Positions 1 through 6,713 of a stretch of 17,869 nucleotides of DNA are shown here, in pieces; the first letter of the stretch is position 1, and every line of letters begins with the position of its first letter. The translations under genes and the position numbers were made by a program. The stretch covers positions 1-17,869 of the forward strand of contig CABQHR010000017.1 in NCBI GenBank assembly GCA_902463875.1, read 5' to 3'. The notes below the pieces were generated by a model. That model did not search any database. It was not told the origin of the DNA and was given only the letters and a program-made list of their open reading frames with translations. The DNA is from an uncultured Collinsella sp. Its GTDB lineage: Bacteria > Actinomycetota > Coriobacteriia > Coriobacteriales > Coriobacteriaceae.

Positions 1-1
1 C

Positions 2-235
2 GGTGAGCCTTCGAGCCCGGTGCTCTTTCCGGCGGAACTGTTCGATGCACTTATGTGTCTTGAGGGTAAGGACGGCGGCGGTTCGATCCTCAAGGACCGT
101 GCCGACGTGGTGCTGGTCGAGGCGCGTGCCTACGAGCTGTGGGACGTCGATACCGTCAAAGGACAGCGACGCATAACGGAGCATATCGCCGCCTGCTCGT
201 ATTTTGATCGCGTGGCCAACTGCATCAATCAATAA
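2..235 (+). CDS. MocA-like molybdenum cofactor nucleotidyltransferase, C-terminal fragment (cut by window edge)
   Basis: The reading frame is open from the window edge and encodes the last ~77 residues of a protein whose start lies outside. The visible end (G-E-P-S-S-P-V-L-F-P near the left edge, then G-K-D-G-G-G-S-I-L, and V-D-T near the end) matches the C-terminal part of the NTP_transf/MobA-like fold used by MocA, which adds CMP to molybdopterin for xanthine dehydrogenase-type enzymes. The family call rests on this short stretch and on context: a hydantoinase follows after 9 nt, and yqeC, yqeB and xdhC lie nearby, as in E. coli-type yqeB-yqeC-mocA loci. The active-site loop is outside the window, so function cannot be confirmed. 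It is probably co-transcribed with the hydantoinase gene. Confidence 0.7.
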   Translation, partial: GEPSSPVLFPAELFDALMCLEGKDGGGSILKDRADVVLVEARAYELWDVDTVKGQRRITEHIAACSYFDRVANCINQ

Positions 236-244
236 GGAGCAATT

Positions 245-1612
245 ATGATCATCATCAAAAACGGCGCACTCGTGACGCCCCAGGGGCTTCGCCGCGCCGA
301 TCTTGCCATGGAGGGCGACAAGATTGTGCGGATTGCCGCGGCAATCGAGCCGGGCGAGGGCGATACCGTCGAGGACGCCACCGACTGTTGGGTGTTTCCC
401 GGCTTTATCGACGGCCACACGCACATGCAGTGCTGGACCGGCATGGATTGGACAGCCGATAGCTTTGAGACCGGCACGCGCGCGGCTGCCTGCGGCGGCA
501 CGACGACCATTGTGGACTACGCGACGGCCGATCGCGGCGTGACCATGCCCGATGCCTTGGTCGAGTGGCATCATCGCGCCGACGGCACCTGCACCGCCAA
601 CTATGCCTTCCATATGGCGCTTGCCGAGTGGAATGAGCGCAACCGCGCCGGTCTTTCGGCCATGCGCGAGGCGGGCGTGTCGTCGTTTAAGACCTACTTT
701 GCCTACGACCATCTGCGCCTGGACGATGCCGAGACGCTCGAGGTGCTGGAGGAGCTCAAGCGCGTGGGCGGTATCCTGTGCGTGCATTGCGAGAACGGCA
801 CGTTGGTCAACGCGCTGCAGAAGCGCGTGTTTGAGCAGGGTATCCACGGGCCCGAGGGCCATGCGCTCAGCCGTCCAGACGTGTGTGAGGCCGAGGCCGT
901 GAGCCGCCTGCTGTATCTGGCGCACTTGGCCGGGGACGCTCCGGTCAACGTGGTGCACCTTTCGACCAAGCTGGGGCTCGAGGCCATTCGCGCTGCCAAA
1001 GCGCGCGGGCAGAAGAACATCTATGTCGAGACATGCCCTCAGTATCTGATGCTCGACGACACGTGCTACTTGGAGCAGGGCGAGGACGGCTTTGCGGGCG
1101 CCAAGTACGTGATGAGTCCGCCGCTGCGCCATGCCGGCGACCGTGCGGCACTGCGCGAGGCGCTTGTGGCCGGCGAGATCGATACGATTGCGACCGACCA
1201 CTGCAGCTTTAATCTGCACGGGCAAAAGGACCGCGGGCGCGACGACTTCCGCGCGATTCCCAACGGCGGACCCGGCGTGGAGCATCGTCCCGTCGCGATC
1301 GCTACGAGCTTTGAGGGACAGCTGGGTCCCGAGGATCTGTGCCGCCTGATGAGCGAGAACCCGGCGCGCGTCTTTGGCATGTATCCGCACAAGGGCTGTC
1401 TTGCCGAGGGCGCCGATGCCGACGTGTGCGTGTGGGATCCCAAGGCGCGCTGGACGATTAGCGCCGCGACGCAGCATCAGGCCGTGGACTACACGCCGCT
1501 CGAGGGCTTTGAGGCGCACGGCCGCGCCAAGGCCGTGTTTGTGAACGGCGTACTGGCTGCGCGCGACGGCGAGCCCACCGGAGCCCAGCCCGGTCGCTAC
1601 GTGCCCCGCTAG
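245..1612 (+). CDS. hyuA: D-hydantoinase / dihydropyrimidinase family amidohydrolase
   Basis: This 455-residue protein belongs to the cyclic amidohydrolase family, which opens hydantoin or dihydropyrimidine rings in the cytoplasm. All binuclear-metal ligands are visible: H58 and H60 in D-G-H-T-H-M, K149 (the lysine carbamylated in this family) in F-K-T-Y, H181 in V-H-C-E-N, H238 in V-H-L-S-T and D318 in T-D-H-C-S-F. Length fits the family (about 450-480). The ATG is preceded by GGAG six bases upstream. It follows the mocA-like gene by 9 nt, suggesting one transcript. Placement beside selenium/molybdenum hydroxylase maturation genes parallels E. coli hyuA (ygeZ), whose product is a phenylhydantoinase of unknown physiological substrate. 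In gut anaerobes such loci have been tied to purine breakdown. The true substrate here is inference. Dihydroorotase is less likely given the context and the length. Confidence 0.85.
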   Translation: MIIIKNGALVTPQGLRRADLAMEGDKIVRIAAAIEPGEGDTVEDATDCWVFPGFIDGHTHMQCWTGMDWTADSFETGTRAAACGGTTTIVDYATADRGVTMPDALVEWHHRADGTCTANYAFHMALAEWNERNRAGLSAMREAGVSSFKTYFAYDHLRLDDAETLEVLEELKRVGGILCVHCENGTLVNALQKRVFEQGIHGPEGHALSRPDVCEAEAVSRLLYLAHLAGDAPVNVVHLSTKLGLEAIRAAKARGQKNIYVETCPQYLMLDDTCYLEQGEDGFAGAKYVMSPPLRHAGDRAALREALVAGEIDTIATDHCSFNLHGQKDRGRDDFRAIPNGGPGVEHRPVAIATSFEGQLGPEDLCRLMSENPARVFGMYPHKGCLAEGADADVCVWDPKARWTISAATQHQAVDYTPLEGFEAHGRAKAVFVNGVLAARDGEPTGAQPGRYVPR

Positions 1613-1639
1613 CAGGAAGATCACCGGATTTCCATCCGC

Positions 1640-1706
1640 AGTTGCGGTGGAATAGTTCCTGTTTAGCCGCCAAATAGGCCGTTTCAGGAACTATTCCACC
1701 GCAACT
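1640..1706. repeat. 67-nt palindromic intergenic element, copy 1
   Basis: Two 22-nt arms (1640-1661 and 1685-1706) are perfect reverse complements around a 23-nt spacer. The outer arm begins AGTTGCGGTG and the right arm ends CACCGCAACT. It sits between the convergent 3' ends of hyuA and yqeC. No T-run follows on either strand, so a classical intrinsic terminator is not obvious, though a bidirectional terminator or REP/MITE-like element is possible. A second copy of identical length lies at 4434-4500. Confidence 0.85.
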
Positions 1707-1731
1707 TATAGGCCTGCTGGGGCAGCGCCAG

Positions 1732-2466
1732 CTACTTGAGGTTGGTGGCGACGACGGGGCGGCCGAGGGCTGCCTGGAAGCGGTCGGCTATCGTTGAGTC
1801 GGCAAGTGTGTCGACTTGGTTGAGCATGACGCGTGCGGTGCTGAGCTTCAGCGCCTGCATCTCGGCATTGAGCACCTGGGCGACGCGCTCGGGCGTGGCG
1901 ATGTCGGTGAGTTCGCAACCGCAGAGCTCGCAAAAAAGCTCGGGGCGATGGACGGCCTCGCTGATGGGTTTGCCGAATCCCGAGGCGCCGACGACCCAGA
2001 CAACGTTTGCCGTGGCGGCGGGAATTACCGGCTCCCAGACGGCGTGGGCCTTGAGCGGGAGCCGCTTGCTGCCGTCCGCCTCGGCCAACACATAGTCAAA
2101 GCGCTGCGCCAGCTCGCCGAGTGGCTCGGCGGGGGAGGAGAGCTTGCCCGTCTCGGGGTCCAAGACACCTGCTTGGCAGATGCTTCCGCGCGCAAGGCCC
2201 GCGCAGGCCTCGCAGGTGCAGCCGGGGACATGCGAGGCACCCGGCTTCCAAGGCGCGGCGTCCAGGCGACGATTCGACCCGTCCCACGGCACGCCGGCAA
2301 CGGGAAGCATATGCGTGGTGGTACAGAGGAGCACGCGGCCGCCAGCGCGCATGAGCTCAAGACCTAGCGTCTTGAGCAAGGTCGACTTGCCGCCGCTGCC
2401 GATAATCGCGGTAATGCCCGGCTCGATCCTGAGCGCCGAGGCAAGATTGCCGCTAACCGTTTCCAT
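1732..2466 (-). CDS. yqeC: YqeC, selenium-dependent molybdenum hydroxylase accessory ATP/GTP-binding protein
   Basis: This 244-residue protein has an N-terminal P-loop variant, G-S-G-G-K-S-T at residues 23-29, and the family-typical E-A-D-G-S-K at about 129-134, followed by L-P-L-K. YqeC proteins co-occur with SelD and YqeB and are predicted to help insert or make the labile selenium cofactor of molybdenum hydroxylases; the biochemical step is not established. The gene runs against its neighbours: convergent with hyuA, divergent from yqeB. The ATG at 2466-2464 has only a weak GGCGGTG upstream as ribosome-binding site. Unusual is its cysteine content: C83, C85, C88 and C97 in a loop, and C179, C182 and C184 further on, which look like possible metal ligands. 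Confidence 0.85.
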   Translation of the reverse strand: METVSGNLASALRIEPGITAIIGSGGKSTLLKTLGLELMRAGGRVLLCTTTHMLPVAGVPWDGSNRRLDAAPWKPGASHVPGCTCEACAGLARGSICQAGVLDPETGKLSSPAEPLGELAQRFDYVLAEADGSKRLPLKAHAVWEPVIPAATANVVWVVGASGFGKPISEAVHRPELFCELCGCELTDIATPERVAQVLNAEMQALKLSTARVMLNQVDTLADSTIADRFQAALGRPVVATNLK

Positions 2467-2568
2467 CTGTTCACCGCCGTATAATACTGTGATAATAAAT
2501 AATCATCAGAGTAGCGGTCGAACCGCTTTTGCTCTGCTCAAACCGTAGCACAGGGAGGTGCCCCGGGA
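2467..2568. promoter_or_regulatory. Divergent yqeC/yqeB intergenic promoter region
   Basis: This AT-rich island between divergent genes contains GTATAATAC (2479-2487), usable as a -10 box on either strand. On the minus strand TATTAT (2486-2481) lies 17 nt from CTGATG (2509-2504), a weak -35. On the plus strand GATAAT (2491-2496) lies 17 nt from TGTTCA (2468-2473), also weak. Downstream towards yqeB is a dyad, AGCGGT-CGA-ACCGCT (2513-2527), followed by TTT; it could be an operator or a small hairpin in the yqeB 5' UTR. A strong GGGAGGTG (2553-2560) serves yqeB. Exact promoter positions are inference. Confidence 0.4.
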
Positions 2569-3363
2569 ATGCTCGTTTATGTTCGCGGCGCCGGCGATAT
2601 CGCCACGGGCGTCGCCGCTCGCTTGGTGCGCGCCGGCGTGTCGGTCGTTATGGCCGATATCGCGGTTCCCACGTGCATCCGTCGCACAATCAGTTTTTGC
2701 GAGGCCATTCGCCTGGGCGAGGTCCAGGTCGAGGGCATTCGCGCTCGCTTGGCGCAGACGCCAGCTGAGGCGCTTGCGATTGCCGAGGCTGGAGATGTCG
2801 CCGTTGTGGTGGACCCCCAGGCCAAGATGCTCGGCGAGCTGAAACCCGCTGCCGTGGTCGACGCGATTTTGGCCAAGCGCAATCTAGGTACCACGCGCGA
2901 CATGGCGCCTGCCGTCATCGCCGTGGGGCCGGGCTTTACCGCGCCGGTTGACTGCGACGCCGTGGTCGAGACCATGCGCGGGCATTTCCTCGGTCGCGTC
3001 ATTATCCAAGGCTCGCCCCAGCCCAACACGGGCGTGCCGGGCATTATCGCCGGCTATGGCAAAGAGCGTGTTATCCACAGCCCCGCCGCCGGCGTGTTTC
3101 GGTCCGACCGCGCAATCGGCGACATCGTGAGCGCGGGCGACGTGATCGGCTATGCGGGCGATACGCCCATGTGCACGCAGATCGATGGATGCCTGCGCGG
3201 GCTTTTGGCAAACGGCGTGCAGGTGACTGAGGGCTTTAAATGCGCCGATGTCGATCCGCGCGGCGATGCCAGCTATATCAACTATATTTCGGACAAGGCG
3301 ACGTCGGTCGGCGGCGGCGTGCTCGAGGCACTCGCTATGCTCACCGATGTCTTTAGAGGATAG
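2569..3363 (+). CDS. yqeB: YqeB, selenium-dependent molybdenum hydroxylase system protein (EF2563 family)
   Basis: This 264-residue protein starts with a Rossmann-like nucleotide-binding turn, R-G-A-G-D-I-A-T-G (residues 6-14). It carries family-typical segments V-G-P-G-F-T-A, G-S-P-Q-P-N-T-G-V-P-G and, near the end, D-P-R-G-D-A-S-Y-I-N. YqeB members are markers of selenium-dependent molybdenum hydroxylase systems together with YqeC and SelD; the precise chemistry is unknown. The ATG at 2569 follows GGGAGGTG with an 8-nt spacer. The xdhC-family gene starts 9 nt after its stop, so the two are very likely co-transcribed. Length is normal for the family. Confidence 0.88.
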   Translation: MLVYVRGAGDIATGVAARLVRAGVSVVMADIAVPTCIRRTISFCEAIRLGEVQVEGIRARLAQTPAEALAIAEAGDVAVVVDPQAKMLGELKPAAVVDAILAKRNLGTTRDMAPAVIAVGPGFTAPVDCDAVVETMRGHFLGRVIIQGSPQPNTGVPGIIAGYGKERVIHSPAAGVFRSDRAIGDIVSAGDVIGYAGDTPMCTQIDGCLRGLLANGVQVTEGFKCADVDPRGDASYINYISDKATSVGGGVLEALAMLTDVFRG

Positions 3364-3372
3364 AAGGCGGCA

Positions 3373-4416
3373 ATGGAAAAGCTCGATGTTGTGAATGCGG
3401 CGCTTGCCGCCCTGCGTGCTGGCGAGACGTGCGAGCTCGTGGTCGTGGCCGGTACGGCGGGGTCATCGCCGCGCGGTGTGGGCGCATGGATGACTGTCTT
3501 TGCCGATGGAAGCCAGGCGGGCACTATCGGCGGCGGCAAGATTGAGCTCTTTGCGCTGGATGAGGCGCGCGAGCTCCTGGGCGCGGGACAGTCGCGTCTG
3601 GTTCGCTACACCATGGGCGGCGAGAACTCCGATACCGGCATGATCTGCGGCGGAGCCATCTGCCTGTGCTACCTGCATCTGGATGCGACCCAGGCACCGT
3701 TGTTCCAGTCGGTTGTCGACGTCTTGGCCTATCGGCGCATCGGTGACTTCGTCATCGACTTTGAGCCGTTTATCGCGAGCGCGCTCGAGGGCGATGTGGC
3801 CGAGTACCATGGCGAGGAATCGCGCCGCACCATTGCGGGCTGCCCCGGGCTTTCGCTGGCGGAAGAGGGGAGCAACGTCACCTACACCAACGCGGCCTCC
3901 GAGATTCCCGCGGCGCACATCGAGACGCTCTGCCCCGAGGGCCTGACCTATATCTTTGGCTGCGGCCACGTGGGCGCTGCGACGGCGCGGGTGCTCACGG
4001 CGGCGGGCTTTGCCGTTGTGGCTTGCGACGACCGCCCCGGCACGCTGACCCCCGAATGGGTGCCCGGTGTCTACGACCGTCGTCTGGTCGACTACAAGAA
4101 CCTGGGCGAGCAGTGCCCCATCGGCTCGCGCGACCTAGTGGTCGTCGCCACAGCAGGTCACAAGTCCGATATCGACGTGGTGATTCAGGCCATGCGTGCC
4201 AAGCCTGCCTATCTGGGTTGCCTGGGTTCGCGCCGCAAGACGGCCTTTGTGCGCGCCCGCCTGGAGCAGGAGGGCTTTACGCAGGGCCAGATCGACGGGC
4301 TGCGCCTGCCGATCGGCGTTGCCATTCAGGCCGAGGATCCCGAGGAGATTGCCATCTCCATCGCCGCCGAGATGATCCACCTGCGTCGCACCAAACTCGT
4401 CCCCCGCAAGCGCTAA
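3373..4416 (+). CDS. xdhC: XdhC/CoxI family molybdenum hydroxylase maturation factor
   Basis: This 347-residue, two-domain protein has an N-terminal XdhC_CoxI domain, with G-S-S-P-R-G-V-G-A at about 30-38 followed by G-T-I-G-G-G-K-I-E and M-I-C-G-G. Its C-terminal Rossmann domain starts at I-F-G-C-G-H-V-G (residues 194-201) and ends with the family signature L-P-I-G-V-A-I and D-P-E-E-I-A-I-S-I-A-A-E-M-I. XdhC proteins bind molybdenum cofactor and help load the sulfurated (here perhaps selenium-bearing) form into xanthine dehydrogenase-type enzymes in the cytoplasm. The preceding yqeB ends 9 nt upstream, and GAAGGCGG provides the ribosome-binding site. No hydroxylase subunit genes appear in the window; they presumably lie to the left or elsewhere. 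Symbol is by family; a selenium-system-specific paralogue name is possible. Confidence 0.87.
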   Translation: MEKLDVVNAALAALRAGETCELVVVAGTAGSSPRGVGAWMTVFADGSQAGTIGGGKIELFALDEARELLGAGQSRLVRYTMGGENSDTGMICGGAICLCYLHLDATQAPLFQSVVDVLAYRRIGDFVIDFEPFIASALEGDVAEYHGEESRRTIAGCPGLSLAEEGSNVTYTNAASEIPAAHIETLCPEGLTYIFGCGHVGAATARVLTAAGFAVVACDDRPGTLTPEWVPGVYDRRLVDYKNLGEQCPIGSRDLVVVATAGHKSDIDVVIQAMRAKPAYLGCLGSRRKTAFVRARLEQEGFTQGQIDGLRLPIGVAIQAEDPEEIAISIAAEMIHLRRTKLVPRKR

Positions 4417-4433
4417 TCGCATCCCCATATATG

Positions 4434-4500
4434 AGTTGCGGTGAAATACGGACTGTTAAAGCCTGTTAAGCCGTCAAACAGTCCCTATTTCACCGCAACT
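4434..4500. repeat. 67-nt palindromic intergenic element, copy 2 (possible xdhC terminator)
   Basis: Arms 4434-4457 and 4477-4500 pair over 24 positions with one mismatch (C4449). Outer arm sequences AGTTGCGGTG and CACCGCAACT are the same as in the element at 1640-1706, and the total length is also exactly 67 nt. A TTTTT run (4503-4507) starts two bases after the right arm, so this copy could terminate xdhC transcription. Confidence 0.82.
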
Positions 4501-4727
4501 GCTTTTTGGGACCAATTTGTGCGGGGGAGTTGTGGAGTTGTGCAGGCAGACGAGGTTTTTCTAGAAATACGCTCCCGATGCGCGTATAGTACCGATTGTT
4601 TTGTCGGCTCCTGCTGCGTCGAGTCCAAACCGCGAAATGCCATGAGCGGCGCGGATGCAGCCAGGAGGCACGAGGACAACCCATCGTGGCCACGCCCCGT
4701 GCTTAAAACCCCAAGAAGGAGTGAACA
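4501..4727 (+). promoter_or_regulatory. rplE operon upstream region with candidate promoter(s) and leader
   Basis: With the palindrome before it, this makes a 311-nt gap between xdhC and rplE. Two weak promoter candidates are visible: TTGTGC (4538-4543) with TAGAAA (4562-4567) at 18-nt spacing, and a good -10, TATAGT (4585-4590), lacking a clear -35. An 8-bp tandem repeat GGAGTTGT occurs twice at 4526-4541. The remaining ~140 nt form a GC-rich leader with no convincing ORF and no strong hairpin that I could pair. AGAAGGAG (4714-4721) is the rplE ribosome-binding site. That a promoter exists here is inferred from the upstream non-ribosomal genes. Confidence 0.4.
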
Positions 4728-5285
4728 ATGGCAGAAGAGAAGTATGTGCCGCGTCTGAAGACCAAGTACAACAACGAGGTCAAGCAGCAGCTTCAGGACA
4801 AGTTCCAGTACGAGAACGTCATGATGATCCCCAAGTTTGAGAAGATCGTCGTGAACATGGGTGTCGGCGAGGCCGCTACCGATTCCAAGGCCATCGACGG
4901 TGCCGTGCGCGACCTGCGCGCCATCACCGGCCAGCAGCCGATGATCACCCGTGCCCGCAAGTCCATCGCTACCTTCCGCCTGCGCGCTGGTATGCCGATC
5001 GGCTGCAAGGTTACCCTGCGTGGCGACCGTATGTGGGAGTTCTTCGATCGTCTGACCTCCGTCGCGATCCCCCGTATCCGCGACTTCCGCGGCATCTCCG
5101 CCAAGAGCTTCGACGGCCGTGGTAACTTCTCCATGGGCGTTACCGAGCAGCTCATCTTCCCCGAGATCGACTTCGACTCCGTCGATCACCAGCGTGGTAT
5201 GGACATCACTTTCGTGACCACCGCCAACACCGATGAGGAGGCCAAGGCCCTTCTGGACGCCTTCGGTTTCCCGTTCAAGAAATAG
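4728..5285 (+). CDS. rplE: 50S ribosomal protein L5 (uL5)
   Basis: The 185-residue protein is a clear L5: [14 protein letters not shown] near residue 36, then [12 protein letters not shown] and [13 protein letters not shown]5 binds 5S rRNA and sits in the central protuberance of the large subunit, contacting the P-site tRNA. The ATG has AGAAGGAG six bases upstream. In most bacteria this gene follows rplN-rplX within the spc operon; here it is the first ribosomal gene and has its own long leader, so it probably heads its own transcription unit. Confidence 0.98.
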   Translation: MAEEKYVPRLKTKYNNEVKQQLQDKFQYENVMMIPKFEKIVVNMGVGEAATDSKAIDGAVRDLRAITGQQPMITRARKSIATFRLRAGMPIGCKVTLRGDRMWEFFDRLTSVAIPRIRDFRGISAKSFDGRGNFSMGVTEQLIFPEIDFDSVDHQRGMDITFVTTANTDEEAKALLDAFGFPFKK

Positions 5286-5301
5286 GTTCACCTGCCCTAT
5301 G

Positions 5302-5329
5302 AGCGCCGTTCCCAGAAGGGGGCGGCGCT
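5302..5329 (+). promoter_or_regulatory. Strong hairpin in the rplE-rpsN intergenic region
   Basis: Positions 5302-5313 pair with 5318-5329 in a continuous 12-bp stem (two G-U pairs) capped by AGAA. CCC (5295-5297) can further pair with GGG (5331-5333) below a small internal loop. No T-run follows, so it is not a classical terminator; an mRNA processing, stability or protein-binding site is possible. Confidence 0.6.
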
Positions 5330-5364
5330 TGGGGCGAACAATACTCTATGTGAGGAGGATATAA

Positions 5365-5550
5365 GTGGCTAAGACATCGATGATCGTCAAGTGCAATCGC
5401 AAGCAGAAGTTCTCTACTCGTGAGTACACGCGCTGCCAGCGCTGCGGCCGTCCGCACTCTGTGTACCGCAAGTTCGGCCTGTGCCGTGTCTGCTTCCGCG
5501 AGCTTGCACTCAAGGGCGAGCTTCCCGGCGTTAAGAAGGCCAGCTGGTAA
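5365..5550 (+). CDS. rpsN: 30S ribosomal protein S14, zinc-binding type Z (uS14)
   Basis: The 61-residue protein is the short S14 form, with a four-cysteine zinc site C24-x2-C27 and C40-x2-C43 in the usual C-Q-R-C-G-R-P and C-R-V-C-F-R contexts. It assembles late into the head of the small subunit. The start is GTG at 5365, preceded by GAGGAGG, and translation gives the expected A-K-T-S N-terminus. A C-minus, zinc-independent S14 paralogue often exists elsewhere in actinobacterial genomes but is not in this window. Confidence 0.98.
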   Translation: MAKTSMIVKCNRKQKFSTREYTRCQRCGRPHSVYRKFGLCRVCFRELALKGELPGVKKASW

Positions 5551-5605
5551 GTCACTACCAGCGTTTCAAGCATCAGTTTGGAACAGGGAAAACGCGCTAA
5601 AAAGG

Positions 5606-5628
5606 CTTTGCCGTTAAGGGCGGCGAAG
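5606..5628 (+). promoter_or_regulatory. Hairpin in the rpsN-rpsH intergenic region
   Basis: CTTTGCCG (5606-5613) pairs with CGGCGAAG (5621-5628), one G-U pair, across a 7-nt loop, within a 119-nt gap that is long for this operon. No T-run follows. It may affect mRNA processing; in E. coli, S8 represses the spc operon through a structured site around rplE, but this hairpin shows no recognisable S8 motif. Confidence 0.35.
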
Positions 5629-5669
5629 AACCAAGAGCACGTGTTCATCAAGAACGAAGGAGAATCTGT

Positions 5670-6068
5670 ATGAACCTTACAGACCCGATCGCAGATATGC
5701 TTACGCGCATCCGTAACGCTAACTCTGTGAACAAGGCCACGGTCTCCATGCCGAGCAGCAAGAAGCTCGTCGAGATCGCTCGTGTTCTGCACGAGGAGGG
5801 CTACATCGAGGGCTACGATGTCGAGGACACCGTTCCCCAGAAGACTCTGCACATCACGCTTAAGTATGGTCCCAAGAAGGCTAAGGTCATCAACGGCATC
5901 CGCCGCATTTCCAAGCCGGGCCTGCGTAAGTACACCGGCGTTGCCGACATGCCCCGCGTCCGCGGTGGCCTTGGTACCGCCATTATTTCCACCAGCCATG
6001 GCGTCATGACCGACCGCGATGCTCGCAAGCACAACGTCGGCGGCGAGATCATCGCTTACGTCTGGTAA
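5670..6068 (+). CDS. rpsH: 30S ribosomal protein S8 (uS8)
   Basis: At 132 residues this is a full-length S8: [13 protein letters not shown] at the N-terminus, R-I-S-K-P-G-L-R midway, and [17 protein letters not shown] followed by G-G-E-I-I-A-Y-V-W at the end. S8 binds helix 21 of 16S rRNA as a primary assembly protein and in E. coli is the translational repressor of its operon. The ATG follows GAAGGAG by 7 nt. Confidence 0.98.
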   Translation: MNLTDPIADMLTRIRNANSVNKATVSMPSSKKLVEIARVLHEEGYIEGYDVEDTVPQKTLHITLKYGPKKAKVINGIRRISKPGLRKYTGVADMPRVRGGLGTAIISTSHGVMTDRDARKHNVGGEIIAYVW

Positions 6069-6101
6069 TTCGCTCGGTAGGTAGAAGGAAAGGAGATCAC
6101 C

Positions 6102-6638
6102 GTGTCTCGTATCGGTAATAAGCCTGTCCAGATTCCCGCCGGAGTCGAAGTGGCAGTCAACGGCAACAACGTTGTCGTCAAGGGCCCCAAGGGCCAGCTC
6201 GAGCTCGATGTCTTTGAGAAGCTCGCTATCAACGTCGAGGACAACGTCCTCACCGTTTCCCGTCCCGACGACGAGCGTGAGACCCGTGCCCGCCACGGCC
6301 TCACCCGCGCCCTCATCCACAACATGGTTGTCGGCGTTTCCGAGGGCTTCGAGAAGAAGCTCGAGCTCGCCGGCGTCGGTTACCGCGTGCAGCAGAAGGG
6401 CAAGAACCTCGAGTTCTCCCTGGGCTTCTCGCACCCCGTGATCGTCGAGGCTCCCGAGGGCATCACCTTCGAGGTTCCCGACAACACCCACGTGAACGTC
6501 AAGGGTATCAACAAGCAGCAGGTCGGTCAGATCGCCGCTGAGATCCGCGGTCATCGTCCTCCCGAGCCTTACAAGGGCAAGGGTATCCACTACGTTGGCG
6601 AGCACATCCGCCGCAAGCTGGGTAAGGCCGCCAAGTAG
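6102..6638 (+). CDS. rplF: 50S ribosomal protein L6 (uL6)
   Basis: The 178-residue protein shows the L6 hallmarks: S-R-I-G-N-K-P-V at the start, [14 protein letters not shown] in the middle, and the C-terminal [13 protein letters not shown] segment. It lies near the sarcin-ricin loop and elongation-factor site. The start is GTG at 6102 with a near-ideal AAGGAGATCAC directly upstream. Spacing to rpsH (33 nt) indicates co-transcription. Confidence 0.98.
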   Translation: MSRIGNKPVQIPAGVEVAVNGNNVVVKGPKGQLELDVFEKLAINVEDNVLTVSRPDDERETRARHGLTRALIHNMVVGVSEGFEKKLELAGVGYRVQQKGKNLEFSLGFSHPVIVEAPEGITFEVPDNTHVNVKGINKQQVGQIAAEIRGHRPPEPYKGKGIHYVGEHIRRKLGKAAK

Positions 6639-6663
6639 TCGTAACCGACTCACTCGCATAAGA

Positions 6664-6685
6664 CCAGCACCCCGTCAGGTGCTGG
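6664..6685 (+). promoter_or_regulatory. Hairpin in the rplF-rplR intergenic region
   Basis: CCAGCACC (6664-6671) and GGTGCTGG (6678-6685) form a perfect 8-bp stem with a 6-nt loop. A TTTTT run at 6697-6701 begins 11 nt after the stem and overlaps the approach to the rplR ribosome-binding site, so this is a poor terminator but a possible attenuator or processing site. Confidence 0.45.
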
Positions 6686-6713
6686 CAAGATCAACCTTTT
6701 TAGGAGTTTACGT

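Noticed and set aside
1640..1706. Element 1 as a simple intrinsic terminator
   Set aside because: The stem is strong but no T-run follows on either strand, and its length and arm identity to the second copy suggest a repeat family instead.
1816..2367. Plus-strand open frame opposite yqeC (183 codons)
   Set aside because: It is the complement of a well-supported YqeC with P-loop and EADGSK motifs; no independent support.
4441..4758. Possible 105-codon gene before rplE
   Set aside because: It starts inside a palindromic repeat, runs past the rplE start in another frame, and its composition looks like non-coding sequence.
5346..6659. Minus-strand open frame opposite rpsN, rpsH and rplF (437 codons)
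   Set aside because: It is antisense to three conserved ribosomal genes and has leucine/valine/aspartate-rich noise composition.
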